Shown: positions 10,071 through 20,829 of the stretch, one piece after another | Layout of the letters: the number at the start of each line of letters is the position of its first letter | Position numbering within the stretch: the first letter of the stretch is position 1 | Assembly: GCA_964017235.1 (NCBI GenBank) | Contig: OZ024929.1 | Span: forward strand, 66,869,603-66,933,602 | DNA from: Sabellastarte sp. h YS-2021 | Taxonomy: Eukaryota; Annelida; Polychaeta; Sabellida; Sabellidae | Length of the DNA: 64,000 nt | Direction of reading: 5' to 3' | The notes under the pieces: generated by a model | What the model was told of the DNA's origin: nothing | The model's input: only the letters and a program-made list of their open reading frames with translations | Databases searched by the model: none | Made by a program: the position numbers and the translations under genes

Positions 10071-12156
10071 AAGCGTCCCTGAAAGGATGCTTATTTGTTT
10101 TCGCCTCAGTTTCCTCGCCGCCGCCGCATTATGGTCTCCCTTGAATATCTCCCCTATTATTAGAAGGTTTCAAACCATATTTGGCACTTATATACCTTAG
10201 GCGTGGGAAAATTTTTCTGCATGCTTAAATTTGACCTTTGACCTTTATGAAGGTCACATGATCAAAAACAATTTTTTTAAGTACCCCCCCCCCCCCCCCC
10301 CATCATCACAGTTCAGGAAAAACTACTTGCTACACAGCCTTATGCTTTGACACACCTGTTCATACTATCAAAAACGCGAGCTGATTAGATTTTGGAAGCA
10401 ATCCCTTGAAAAATGTCTCATTTATGGGTGATTTCCTCACACCTTCCAATCTGAGAGCCTTAAATTTAGGTCAACCCCCCTATTATCTTCTTAAGTATTG
10501 CATTTAGAGCCATAAAATGTATTGGGAGGTAATAGGAAACCATATGTGGAGAGTCTAAATAGCCGGTCAGTTTTACCCCACGGCCCCCCCTTATTGGTCA
10601 AACTGGGGTCATAAAATAGCTGATTTTGAGTTTTTGCCTTATATCTCCTTTATTGTTGCTTTTATAGCTTCAGAATGTATTAAGAGGTATTGGGAAAGCA
10701 TATGTGGAGAGTCTAAATAGCCGGTCAGTTTTACCCCCTGGCCCCCCCTTATGGGTCAAACTGGGGTCATAAAATAGCTGATTTTGAGTTTTTGCCTTAT
10801 ATCTCCTTTATTGTTGCTTTTATAGCTTCAGAATGTATTAAGAGGTATTGGGAAAGCCTATGTGGAGAGTCTAAATAGCTGGTCAGTTCTACCCCCCGAC
10901 CCCCCCTTATGGGTCAAACTGGGGTCATAAAATAGCTGATTTTGAGTTTTTGCCTTATATCTCCTTTATTGTTGCTTTTATAGCTTCAGAATGTATTAAG
11001 AGGTATTGGGAAAGCCTATGTGGAGAGTCTAAATAGCCGGTCAGTTCTACCCCCCGACCCCCCCTTATGGGTCAAACTGGGGTCATAAAATAGCTGATTT
11101 TGAGTTTTTGCCTTATATCTTCTTTATTGTTGCTTTTATGGCTTCAGAATGTATTAAGAGGTATTGGGAAAGCATATGTGGAGAGTCTAAATAGCCAGTC
11201 AGTTTTACCCACCAACCCCCCCCCCCCCCCCCCCCCCTTATAGGCTAAACTGGGGTCATAAATAGCTGCTTTGGAGTTTTTGCCTTATATCTCCTTTATC
11301 GTTGCTTTTATAGTTTCAGAATGTATTAAGAGGTATTGGGAAAACATATGTGGAGAATCTAAATAGCTGGTCACTTTTATCCCCTGATCCCTCCCATGGG
11401 TCAAACTGGGGTCATAAAATAGCTGATTTTGAGTTTTTGTCTTATATCTCCTTTAATGTTGCTTTTATAGATTGAGAATGTATTAAGAAGTATTGGGAAA
11501 GCATATGTGGAGAGTCTAAGTAGCCGGTCAGTTTTACCACCCGACACCCCCCCCCCCCTTATGGGTCAAACTGGGGTAAAAAATAGCTGTTTTGGAGTTT
11601 TTACCTGGTATCTCCTTCATTGTTGCTATTATAGCTTCGGAATTTATTAAGAGGTATTGGGAAACCATATGTGGACAGTCTAAATAGCCGGTTAGTTTTA
11701 CCTCCTGACCCCCATGTATGGGTCAAACTGGGGTCATGAAATAGCTTTTGCCTTTATTGCTGCTTTTATGCTTTCACAATGTATTAAAACTTATTGCAAA
11801 ACCCTGTGGACAATAGCAATACATACTTGCACACATGATTATATATGAAGTTATCAATACTCGTTACTGAAATGCTTTGTAGCATTTACACAAAATTTAC
11901 TAAAGTTACGTCCAATGTTGTACATCCAATGTACAACACTTTCTCCAGCTTGTCTATGTCTACAACACTTGTTTATGTTAATTAAAGAAGACCTTTGTAG
12001 GATTTTTCCTGTCATGATATCACTAAGGGGGTTGGTTTATGTAACAGTACAGTACAGCTTTGTGCATTCTTAGCTTTACAGCATGCTTATTAAAACCACA
12101 AGGCATTTTAAACTCTCAGGGACGCTTCGCTTTTGTTAGCAAAAGCATTCATCTAG
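10071..12156 (+). mobile_element. Helitron-like non-autonomous element 2 (nested in element 1)
   Basis: It starts with AAGCGTCCCTGAAAGG and ends with CAGGGACGCTTCG, a hairpin (CTTTTG-TTAG-CAAAAG, 12130-12145) and CTAG at 12153-12156. The left flank is ...CATCTCTTTTATT and the right flank is TTCTTTTATAG followed by TTTTAGAATGTATT. Joined, these rebuild one unit of element 1's array (CTCCTTTATTCTTGCTTTTA...), apart from one or two extra T. The leader (10071-10480) is homologous to the element 1 leader. This shows the two termini define a complete mobile unit that inserted at a T-rich site without a longer target duplication. Confidence 0.8.
10480..11780 (+). repeat. array of about 158-bp units in element 2
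   Basis: About eight units have the same anchor (GGTCAAACTGGGGTCATAA) as element 1. They differ consistently by AGCTGATTTTGAGTTTTTG and GTGGAGAGTCTAAATAGC, so the two arrays are separate lineages. C-tracts up to about 22 bases long precede the anchor (for example 11216-11237). Confidence 0.9.
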
Positions 12157-12652
12157 TTCTTTTATAGTTTTAGAATGTATTGAGAGGTATTGGGAAACCT
12201 TATGTGAAGAGTCTAGATAGCTGGTCAGATTTATCAGATAGATGTGTTCAAAGTATTGTGTCATAAACTTCTTGCCTTTCTAAAGGCTCACATTTTACTA
12301 TGCTTTTTTCTAAAATGTAAATAGATATATGGCATTTATAAAGCACTGTTACTCTTTAATTAAGTAGTTTTATGGTGTAACTTTCGACCTATTAGAAGTA
12401 TTGATGCTTTATGCATTGTTAGCCAGAGCATTTATTCAATTAACTTTTCGCAATTTATGACCATAGAAAACAGAATAAAGCTTAAATTTTTCTTTCATGT
12501 TAATGCATGAACTTCCACACTGTCTGCTTAACTTTCACTTCTTCTCTCAGCACTGCATGTTTTTATTTTCAAAAACCTTTTTCTACTGTATATTATATTG
12601 CAGTGAACCTTTTTGGGACGCTTAGTTTTTGTTAGCAAAAACATTTTTCTAG

Positions 12653-13164
12653 TTATTTTTATTTGCAGGGGAGGGAGTGGAGAGAGAGAGTGGGTCTACT
12701 GGCTCCACCAGGTCCTGCATTTTCTATTGCATATATCTTGGCAATCACTGTGTAGTTCTCTTCAAATTCAGCACATGTATGCAGTAGCCCTGGGAAAAAT
12801 TTCTGAATATGGTGTCATGACATTTTAACCAATCAAAGGAGTCACATGACCAAAAACGTGTTTTTCAAAGAGGTGTGCTTGTTCTGATGGTAACTTGAAA
12901 AGTGCTTCACATATTTACATGAAATTTGGCAAGTGGGTTTGTTATACAGATGTCTGGAAATCATTAACTTTTGGAAGTGGTCTGGTATGAAATGGCCAAC
13001 TTATTAATGATAAACTAAATGTCACGACTTGTCAGTCAACTGACGCTATGACATCACTCTGCGGCCTACTTCAGCTCGAAAAGTATAAGGCCCCCAGACA
13101 TGCTGTTACTTTGAAAGATACCCTATCTATCGACGATGATAAATCGTAAGATCCACGCAGATCT
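12653..13164. other. leader-like sequence related to Helitron-like 5' regions
   Basis: No gene is seen. GGCTCCACCAGG, TCCTGCATTTT, ATATCTTGGCAATC and GTCACATGACCAAAAACG resemble, in order, the leaders at 3136 and 7895. This may be a relic of a third family whose ends are lost. Confidence 0.4.
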
Positions 13165-13345
13165 CACTGTTCCCCAGAGCCATTAGAAACAAGGGACCCC
13201 CACCCAAAGTGTGAAAATTTCAACACTTTATCACAATTTTCTCATTGACTATTTTGAAGGGATTTCTCTCTTATCTTGCATATATGTACTAGGCCCCAGG
13301 TAAATTCCCTTGTGTGAGTATAAGACCTGGATCTTTCTTAATTAT
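13165..13345 (+). repeat. direct repeat, copy 2 (uninterrupted)
   Basis: This matches 7725-7894 and continues past the point where copy 1 is interrupted by Helitron-like element 1. Confidence 0.7.
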
Positions 13346-13389
13346 TTTTTATGAATTTTTAAAATAATTTTTAATGCATTAAAATTCCT

Positions 13390-14350
13390 GAAATTTTGCA
13401 CTAAATCACTTATAACTTGAAAAGTATTGCATTTAGAGCATTTTGTTAAAATATGTTATTCAGCTACTTTTTCCATAGCTACAACATGGTAAGTAACTTG
13501 GGCATCTATCCCCATAGATAAGTGAGTAATAGCTACTTTCTGACATTTCAGTAACTTCTATATATGTTATTCACCTACTTTTGGTCAGCTATAAGATAAT
13601 AAAATTGCGGACCTTTAGCTCATTGCGTAGCTGAGTAATAGCTACTTTGAGGTTCTCACTGTTGAGTAAATTGATTATAACTTGAAAACTATTGCAGTTA
13701 GAGAATTATGTTTAAATATGATATTCACCTACTTTTGAGTCAGCTATAACCTTGTAAAATTGCACGCCTGTACCTCATTGCATAGTTGAGCAATAGCTAC
13801 TTTCAGGTTATCACTGTTAAGTAAATCAGTTGTATCTTGAAAACAATTGCATTTAAAGTTTTTTGTTTAAATATGTTATTCACCTACTTTTGCATGAGCT
13901 ATAGCATGGTAAAATTGCAGACCTGTAGCTTATTGCATAGCTGAGTAATAGCTACTTTGAGGTTATCACTGTTGAGTAAATCAATTATAACTTGAAAAGT
14001 ATTGCATTTAGAGTATTTTGCTATCTACCTACTTTTGAGTCCTCTGTAACATAGTAAAATTGCAGACCTGTAGCTCATTGCATAGATGAGCAATAGCTAC
14101 TTTCAGGTTATCACTGTTGAGAAAATCATTTGTAGCTTGAAAACTATTACATTTAGAGTATTTTGTTTAAATATGTTATTCACCAACTTTTTGGTCAGCT
14201 ACAACATTATAAAATTGCAGACCTGTAGTTCTTTGCTTGACTGAGCAAAAACTTTTTTGAGATTCTCACTGTTGAGTAAATCAGTTGTAATTCGAAAACT
14301 GTTTGATTTACAGTATTTTGTTTAAATATGTTTTCCACCTACTTTTTACA
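13390..14350 (+). repeat. satellite array, about 155-bp monomers (about 6 units)
   Basis: CACCTACTTTT (or a close variant) recurs at about 13572, 13726, 13881, 14025, 14181 and 14336. Units also carry GAGTAATAGCTACTTT, GTTGAGTAAATC and ACTTGAAAACTATTGCA. These blocks are shared with the 133-bp array at 3136 and with 32200-33200, so all three belong to one diverged satellite superfamily. Confidence 0.85.
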
Positions 14351-15175
14351 CATTAATTGTTAACTTGGTACTTTACTTCTTAAAACCATTGCAGGGCACA
14401 GTTTTGTGTCCTTTTCTTCTTTCACTTCTTCTTTAAAACTCAGAACACACAGTCAGCTGACACAGAGCCCGTTCACGGGCACTGATTGCTTGTCTTAATG
14501 TTGAAAAAAAAATCTCAAATATCTCAGAAGCGGTGCAGGATAGAGTGATTTCAACAAAAACTTTTACCCCAGGGCATGCACACAGTCATCTGCTAATCAA
14601 AATCATTTTTGTGCCATTTTCGGTGGCAACCTTGAATCTTTGCGTAAAACACAAAAATGCATTTATCTTGGAAATGGTGCGAGAGAGAGCAATTTTGATG
14701 ATATTTTTGATCCCTGAGAGTATCTGCACGGTCAACTGCTGATTTCTCCCAAAAATTGTTTTCTTACCATTTTGGGCAGCCATCTTGAATTTCTGCGTAA
14801 AATGCAAAAATGCATTTATCTTGGAAACAAAATCATTTTATCTTGGAAACAACATTTTTGATCTCCAGGGTATCTGCAGAGTCATCTGGCGATTTTCCCC
14901 CAAAATCGTTTTCCTGCCATTTTTGGGGGGTGCCCATCTTGAATTTCTGAGTAAAATGCAAAAATGCATTTTTCTGCAAAATTCTGATCCCAAGTGATCC
15001 CAAGGGTATCTGCAGAGTCATCTGGCGATTTTTCCCAAAAAATTTTTTTGGGTTGCCATCTTGAATTTCTGAATGAAATTTTAAGATGCATTTATCTCGG
15101 AACCGTTGCGAGGTAGAGCAATTTTGACAAAATATTTGATCCCAAGGCTATCTGCAGAAGTGTTGCAGGTACACA
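14351..15175 (+). repeat. second satellite-like array (about 140-155 bp)
   Basis: Repeated blocks are ATCTCGGAAACG, TAGAGCAATTTTGA, GGTATCTGCAGAGTCATCTG (about 14716, 14870 and 15008) and CATCTTGAATTTCTG. Related sequence lies at 4860-5110 and 33195-33780. Short open frames on both strands here are by-products of the repeat and are not genes. Confidence 0.75.
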
Positions 15176-15624
15176 ATTTCTCTCAAAAGTGTTGTTCACT
15201 TACTTTGGTGAACTATAACATAATAAAGTTTTAGACTGGTTACACAATGCATGAACTTCTGAATGCCATTTGCAGTGCACAACGTTTGTGTCCTTTTCTG
15301 CTTTCACTTCTACTCTGAAGCTCAGAACACAGTCAGTTGACCCAGTCCGCATTGATTGACACTGATTGCTTGTTTATTGGTTACATCTTATATGTGTGGT
15401 TGGTCTAGTTGCTTTGTTCTCCAGTCTGCCATCACACTCATTTCAGCTCAAGTAAAGGAGGGGGAAATTAATTTAAGATATCTCTGTGAAATTTGGCATG
15501 GAAGTTTGGATATTCTTTCACAGCATTCACTGGGTGTACATTACGCATGATCGTGTGTTTTTAAGCGTGAGCTCTAGCGCAGCTGGCTTTTTGAGAGATT
15601 ACTTTTTTCGGGGTTTTTTTTCTG
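15176..15624. other. stretch without recognised features
   Basis: No domain or repeat is recognised beyond short matches to the neighbouring arrays at its left edge. A 64-codon open frame at 15356-15550 matches nothing recognised. Confidence 0.4.
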
Positions 15625-15735
15625 TCTCCGCATTTTCATGAATTGTGGTGTAGCATGATGCGTACCTGTCTCACTGAAATTAAACAGCGATCTGCTATGT
15701 TTTTACTTTGATGGGTGACCGTCTCAGTGCACTAC
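15625..15735 (+). pseudogene. 5S rRNA-derived sequence (pseudogene or 5S-type SINE head)
   Basis: Bases 15665-15732 follow the 5S rRNA order. CACTGAAATTAAACAGCG corresponds to the 5S block ending in GTTAAGCAGCG (box A region). ACTTTGATGGGTGACCG corresponds to box C (ACTTGGATGGGTGACCG). Spacing between the two blocks is close to that of 5S. The part upstream (ATGCGTACCTGTCTCA) resembles diverged 5S sequence. It is too divergent to be a working gene. It could be an isolated pseudogene or the head of a SINE3-type element. Confidence 0.6.
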
Positions 15736-15739
15736 TTGT

Positions 15740-16935
15740 GTCTCTGATGGCTTTGCAGCCTGCACTAGTAGACCGAAACCCCTTTTAACCTTGTTTCTAT
15801 GCATTCCTATTATTTTTTCTGTTAATAGTAAATAGATTTAGATATTTCCAGTGAATTATTTTCAACTGACTGCAATTCAGCAGATGCAAAATGGGACTCA
15901 TTTCTAGATATAAAGATGTTCATATGTATTGTAATATCTGTTAATTTATATCTGTGCATTTGTAGTCTTCATATTATCCTAAATGTTTGAGAATTTCATG
16001 TTAGAATTTTTTTCGGTAGCTTTCAGTGTCAAAATAAGCCACTTTTAACATTCAACAAGATGTCTAGTCAATCAGAGTGAAATTATCATTATAATATAAA
16101 TAGATGTTGTGTAAGTGCACTTATTTCTGGGGGTGAATAAAAAAGAACCACTCACCAGGCCATTTTTCTCAACATAAACTCAGACCTATGCAAATAAATA
16201 AAAAATACATTCTAGTGATAAGTATATCTTTTATCTAGAATTTTAAACAAGAGGAGGAAAATAAGAAACATCCAGAATACCTCTCTGAGTATATTTACTG
16301 TAAAATTTAGTTGCAGTATGACCTTTACCAAAAGCAGAATAACAAAGTACACAGCAATCCATCTGCTAAACTGGCTTTGATCTAAGTGATTTATCCACTT
16401 GTCAAAATTACCATAAACATTTTAAAATCGCTGTTTTTGTTTTCCCAGTTGTCCTCTTGAAACCCCTTATAGCATAATTTGTTCCACAGGTTTCATATGT
16501 GGAAACAACTTGCAGGAAATTATGACCAGTGAATCTTTTACCATGGTCACATCAACATTTGGCCCCTTTTTTAACATTAAACTTTATTGCCATTACTAAA
16601 AACCCTGGTTTTTAATGTGTTTATACCTCTTGCCCAATAAACAGTTGCTGTACTGGTCAGTGCGACCAGTCCCAACAAATGGCAGAAAAAAATGCCATGT
16701 GTTATCCAATGGCAAAACCTGTTTGGTACTGTGCATTCGCTAGGTGGTGCATCATACTTTCTTCTGTCTAGACAGCATGATGTCATAGCATCTTTTACGG
16801 GTTTTTTTTTACAAGCTCTTGAAGTTTGAAGAAAAGTGTGAATTGTTACGAATTTGAACTCTATTTTCATCTGATATTTATTCATTGTGATTCTTACTTA
16901 ACATGGCTTCTCCTTGACAGAAATGAGGTAGTTGC
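15740..16935. other. stretch without recognised genes
   Basis: A 102-codon minus-strand open frame (16577-16885) has a cysteine-bearing middle (CTVPNRFCHW) and a hydrophobic stretch (GIFFCHLLGLVALT). I recognise no family and see no supporting splice sites, so it is not called as a gene. The rest is AT-rich. Confidence 0.4.
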
Positions 16936-16941
16936 AGGCAT

Positions 16942-17440
16942 GTGGTGGCTGCCTTTGATTCCCACAATAAATGCATGAGGTGTCGCGATAAGAGGTTGGG
17001 CTATGACCCAGAGTGTCAGTTCTGTAACAGTTCTGAACAAAACTTCATTTGTCTACCTCATCTTACCAGACTCGTAAGGACAAGAAATCAGCTGCCACTC
17101 TGTGTTATTCGACCCTGCTTCAGTGAAAGTTATTGGAGAGGCAGACACCAGTGCCTCTGTTCAAAATCTGGCAGTGGATAAGAAACAGACCCCTGTTAAG
17201 GAGTCCATTTAGAAGAAATCCAAGATTTCTACTCCATGCGATAATATCAAGGCATTGGACGCCAAATGGGGTGCATGTTCGTGGCCAGAACTTTAAGCCT
17301 CCAGCCTGTTAACCGTACTTTCAACATGAGACAGTGTCAGCTGTGGAGCCACCGGTTGGTGGGTTAACTTCTATTAGCCACACCACAGCAAAGAGATCTA
17401 TGAATCTACCTTCAGACGGGTGGTTTTGTCGGAAGCTAGA
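16942..17440 (+). pseudogene. DIRS gag-like fragment, copy E
   Basis: FDSHNKCMRCRDKR followed by ECQFCNS reproduces the D-x-H-x-x-C-x-x-C plus C-x-x-C pattern seen at the start of gag in copy B (DTHNYCPTCR) and copy C. In DIRS elements ORF1 is a gag-like protein that would package the RNA. The reading frame ends at 17181. Downstream coding traces are in several frames, and the piece is cut by the LINE at 17441. The function of the cysteine motif (zinc binding) is inferred from spacing. Confidence 0.5.
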
Positions 17441-19345
17441 GAATCTAATCAAATCTAATCTACTGCTGTGCAGGTGCAAATATTTTGCCCACAAAGGGGA
17501 ACTCAGTGCGCCAATTAAACAAAATCATTATCATAGGGAGAGTCAAGGGGCGTTCAAGGTCAGTAATCCAGAATTGTGGGTGTGACCAGGAGGGAAGACT
17601 AAGTTGGGAAATTAGAGTTGAAGAGGTGGGTTTTGAGGTGCTTCCTAAAAGATGCAACAGAGGGACTGTTTCTCACATGAAAGGGGAAAGAGTTCCAAAG
17701 GACTGGGGCATAGTGACTGAAGGAATTAGAGAAGTGTTTGATTGATTTGTGAACTCTACAGTCAAAAGTGGGGGTTTGAAGGAACTTGAGTTTGGGGGTG
17801 CTTCGCCTTGTATTTCTGGAAAAGGTGTAGGGGTGGATTAATTCTCTTAGGTAAACTGGTTGACCTTGGTTGAGAATTTTGTATGTAATGAGGCCAATTT
17901 TGAACTGTACCAGGTACCTGACTGGGAGGCAATCTCTTTAACTCAAAATCAGTGAGCGATGAGAACAGTGAATTTCAATAATCCAATCTGCTGCTCACCA
18001 AAGCATTCACTAACAGAACTGATGTATTAAGGTCTAGAAGGGGACAAATTCTGTAGAGTTCTCTCGCATGAACTCTAGTGGACTTTAAGACCTGTAACAC
18101 ATGGTTTGAGAAATTGAAGTTAGAGATGAACACCACTCTGAGGTTCCTGACATTTTGTGCTAGCGAGACCTGATTTCCCAGAATATTGATAGGAAAGTGA
18201 GGGAGCAGTTGTTCATGATTTTTTGGGAGCCCATGAGAATAAACTCGGTTTTGTCTGGGTTAAGTTTTAATTTATTTGTAAACATGAAATTTTGAACGTC
18301 TTTAAGGCAGTTCGTTAATTTTTGTATTGAGAGAGAAATTTTCTGGTGAGAGTGTTATGTATAACTGGGTGTCATCGGCATAAAAGTGGTATTTTATAGC
18401 GAAATACCCTTACCATTTCCTAACAGTAGCTATTTGTTGGAGCCATCCAACCCAATGGCCAACGCAGAGATGTGAATCTACTACTGTGATGCTACTGTGG
18501 GAATGAATGACTGATCTGATTGGATTAATGTAGAGAGAGAACAGAATTGGCCCAAGGACAGAGCCCTGGGGAACTCCATACTGAAGTGCAGCAGGATGTG
18601 AGAGTGTACTACCTACCCTGACCGAGTGGGTCCTTCCCGACAGGTATGAAATGAACCAGCCAAGTGCTAGCTCACTGCTAGCTCACTGATTCCATAATAA
18701 ATGTTAAATCTGTCCAGGAGAATGGTGTGGTCAATGGTATCGAAAGCGGCGGAGAGGTCCAGAAGGATAAGAGCAGTGACAGACCCTTTGGCCATATTAA
18801 GAAGAATATTGTAAATGTTGAGGGTGCTTTCGGTAGAATGGTATTTTCTATAAGCCGATTGGAAGGCAGTAATAAGGCCAGCTTCATCAAGGTGAGTTTG
18901 TAGCTGGGCGGCTGCTACCCTTTCAAGTATATTTGAGATAAAGTTTAAATTAGAGACAGGCCTATAATTTTTGAAAACTTCTTTGTCTAAGGATGATTGT
19001 TTCAGGATTGGGGTAACATGGGCCTGCTTGAAAAAATTTGGGCACTTACTTGCTGAAGAGAAGCATTGATTATTGAAGTGATGGGGGTGATGAGAATATC
19101 AACAAGGAAGGTGGGCCAAGGGAACATGATTTACCTGGAGAGTTGGTAATAATTTTGGTAACTTGATCCTCAAGTGGAAAACATGGGGGGAGGAGAATCG
19201 GGTGATGTGTTGAGAATTGAGGGAAGCAGAGAATGTTGAGCGTATTCTTCAATTTGTTTCTGTGAAGAACTTCACAAATCTGTCGGCCAAAAGCTGAGGG
19301 GGCTTTATCGATGGGAGCATCTGAACCTCGGAATCTGAACCTCAT
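17441..19345 (-). mobile_element. LINE (CR1/L2 group), 5'-truncated, minus strand
   Basis: Its 3' end is a (GATTA/GATTT)n-like tail at 17441-17462, preceded by CACTGAGTTCCCCTTTGTGG. This is the same 3' end as the LINE at 26165-27548, so the two are one family. Reading on the minus strand, fragments of the RT region follow in order: KSCSLGPP, NYRPVSNLNF, AYRKYHSTES, DLSAAFDTIDH and SIPLTTPFSW in shifted frame, then VPQGS and the YADD region. Many frameshifts are present. The 5' limit near 19345 is where similarity is lost. Confidence 0.8.
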
Positions 19346-19459
19346 TCTGTCTGATGCTGAGTTCTGATGCTAATGGACTGTCCCTCTAACACACGGATGG
19401 TATGATGTGCAGCCATTGCTTGGCCAGAGTACAGGACAGTAGGGCCACTCATCTGAAAG

Positions 19460-20245
19460 TGATCCAGGATGAACAGGCAAAAGGGAAGTCTGCCTAAAGT
19501 CACGGAAGCATGTGAAGAACTGGCTTACCTTATGACTTTCAATCAAAGCATCACTCAGGCGATTGCTCGAGTTATGCAGAACTTGTCAGAGTTCATTTTC
19601 ATGAACATTGCTAATGCTACCCTGCTAAGACTTGACAGTTACTTGAACCAGGGGTCAAGTTTGACAGAGTGGCAGCACTCTGAACATGTCTCCACATGAC
19701 TTCCCTCTTCCCAGACAGTCTTGCTAAGGCAGAGGAGGAGATAAACCACCATGATGATAATCATTACTCTATTGTTTCCAGCAAGATGTTAGACTGGTAC
19801 CATCCTTACCATCAGGCTGGAAAACATCAACCAGAAGGCTTTAAGAAGTCAGTCACACTGACTTGGAAAAAGCAACACAGTCACTTAGAGTTACAGGCTG
19901 GGGAGTGGGTAACGTATCCAATGTGGTGGCAAAGGAAGTAAAACTGATGGCCTTACACAAGGGTATAAAAATCCACCAGTACCTAGACAACTGGCTGGTC
20001 CAAGCTAGACCCACCCAAACTGTCTGCAGCATTCACAAACTCTAGTAGCCCTGTTGGATGGTACACATGGATAAATCAGAACTAGACCCCAAACAGGTCA
20101 TGGACTTTGTAGGTTACCAGTTGAAGCTGAATCAGGGCAATGTCAGATCCACCCTAGAGCGTTAGCAGACTAAGGCAAAGATACAGAAACTTCTAACCAA
20201 ACCAACCTGTCTGGTCCGACAACTGACTTCCCTGATATTGCTATT
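19460..20245 (+). pseudogene. DIRS gag/RT fragments, copy E
   Basis: At 19469-19700 a gag-like segment (TLLRLDSYLNQG) is open. At 19935-20045 comes an RT piece, KEVKLMALHKG then YLDNWL, corresponding to KEVKLMALTRG and YLDDWL in copy B; the second catalytic aspartate is changed to N. At 20150-20240 PTCLVRQLTSL is the DIRS RT connection. A large part of RT between gag and this point is missing. It is non-functional. Confidence 0.65.
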
Positions 20246-20474
20246 TACAGCTTCAGAAAAGTAAGTCCACTTAGTTTGACTCCATATCCATCCCTCTTAA
20301 TATTTATGATTGCTTTCTCAAAACGAGGCCCAGGCTGGGACTCGTGTAAACAAAACAATCTCCACACCACAAGTTTTTTATATGAAGGACTGTTAATTAG
20401 CAAAGTGTCTGTGAATAAAAGACACTGTTGTTTCCCATTTTGCCAAAACAATGGAAGTAAAAATGCTACAATTG

Positions 20475-20625
20475 TTTACCATGTGGAACTGAATGCTTTC
20501 TCGAGAGGCCACAGGCATCTGGCCAACGTCCGAGAAAAATAGACATTTAGTATTGACCGGATCCACGTGCTGACAGTGTACCAAAACAGTGTAATCTCGC
20601 ATCTAACTCTTCTCATTGGCTGCGC
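20475..20625 (+). repeat. left inverted terminal repeat of DIRS copy B
   Basis: TTTACCATGTGGAACTGAATGC, then the block with CATCTGGCCAACGTCC and GAGAAAAATAG, then CTTCTCATTGG. Read inversely, the same blocks end copy C (44226-44378) and copy A (2150-2335). Confidence 0.75.
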
Positions 20626-20829
20626 GACTAGCAAGCTTTTGAATATAAGCTTACAGTTTCACTGTTATCTCAGGAAATACGTATTGTTGGATGTCATTAT
20701 TCTGCCATTTGTTTAATTTTATTGGTTAGATAATTTTGTCATAGGTTGAAAAGTGCAGGATAAGTATTCTTTGAAATTTTACTGTTTGTGAGTTTTCCGC
20801 ATTTCGACTCGGATTTTATTGCAGTAAAA

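Larger units (their letters stand above)
7895..12652 (+). mobile_element. Helitron-like non-autonomous element 1 (outer)
   Basis: The 5' end is AAGCGTCCCTGA, which folds back on the following AGGGTCGCTT to form a terminal palindrome. The 3' end is TTGGGACGCTTAG, a hairpin (GTTTTTG-TTAG-CAAAAAC, 12625-12642), then CTAG at 12649-12652 followed by TT. The outer AAGCGTCCC and GGGACGCTT are inverted relative to each other, as in Helentron subterminal inverted repeats. Between the ends are a leader of about 500 bp, an array of about 158-bp units and a unique 3' part (12157-12620). No helicase or Rep gene is present. Oyster pearl elements and insect DINE-1 share this design. Element 2 is nested within its array. 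Confidence 0.75.
16936..20245 (+). mobile_element. decayed DIRS-like element, copy E, split by a LINE
   Basis: Left of the LINE (17441-19345) is a gag-like cysteine motif. Right of it are gag-like and RT fragments in the same orientation, so I join them as one broken element. It stops at about 20245 inside the RT thumb region (PTCLVRQLTSL). Ends and inverted repeats were not found. The join across the LINE is inference. Confidence 0.55.

Noticed and set aside
7895..12652. DNA transposon of the TIR/MITE class, because of inverted AAGCGTCCC/GGGACGCTT ends
   Set aside because: The inverted repeats are subterminal at the right side. The true right end is a hairpin plus CTAG, and the nested copy shows no target-site duplication beyond possible single T residues.
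14533..15091. Several open frames of 60-73 codons on both strands
   Set aside because: They repeat with the satellite period and share the same low-complexity words, so they are by-products of the array.
15640..15700. A minus-strand exon candidate bounded by CAG and GTACGC
   Set aside because: The segment is the 5S-like sequence; the splice-like ends are coincidental and the exon would be only about 25 bp.
16577..16885. 102-codon minus-strand open frame with cysteines and a hydrophobic segment
   Set aside because: No family recognised, no splice or promoter support, and frames of this length arise by chance in 64 kb.
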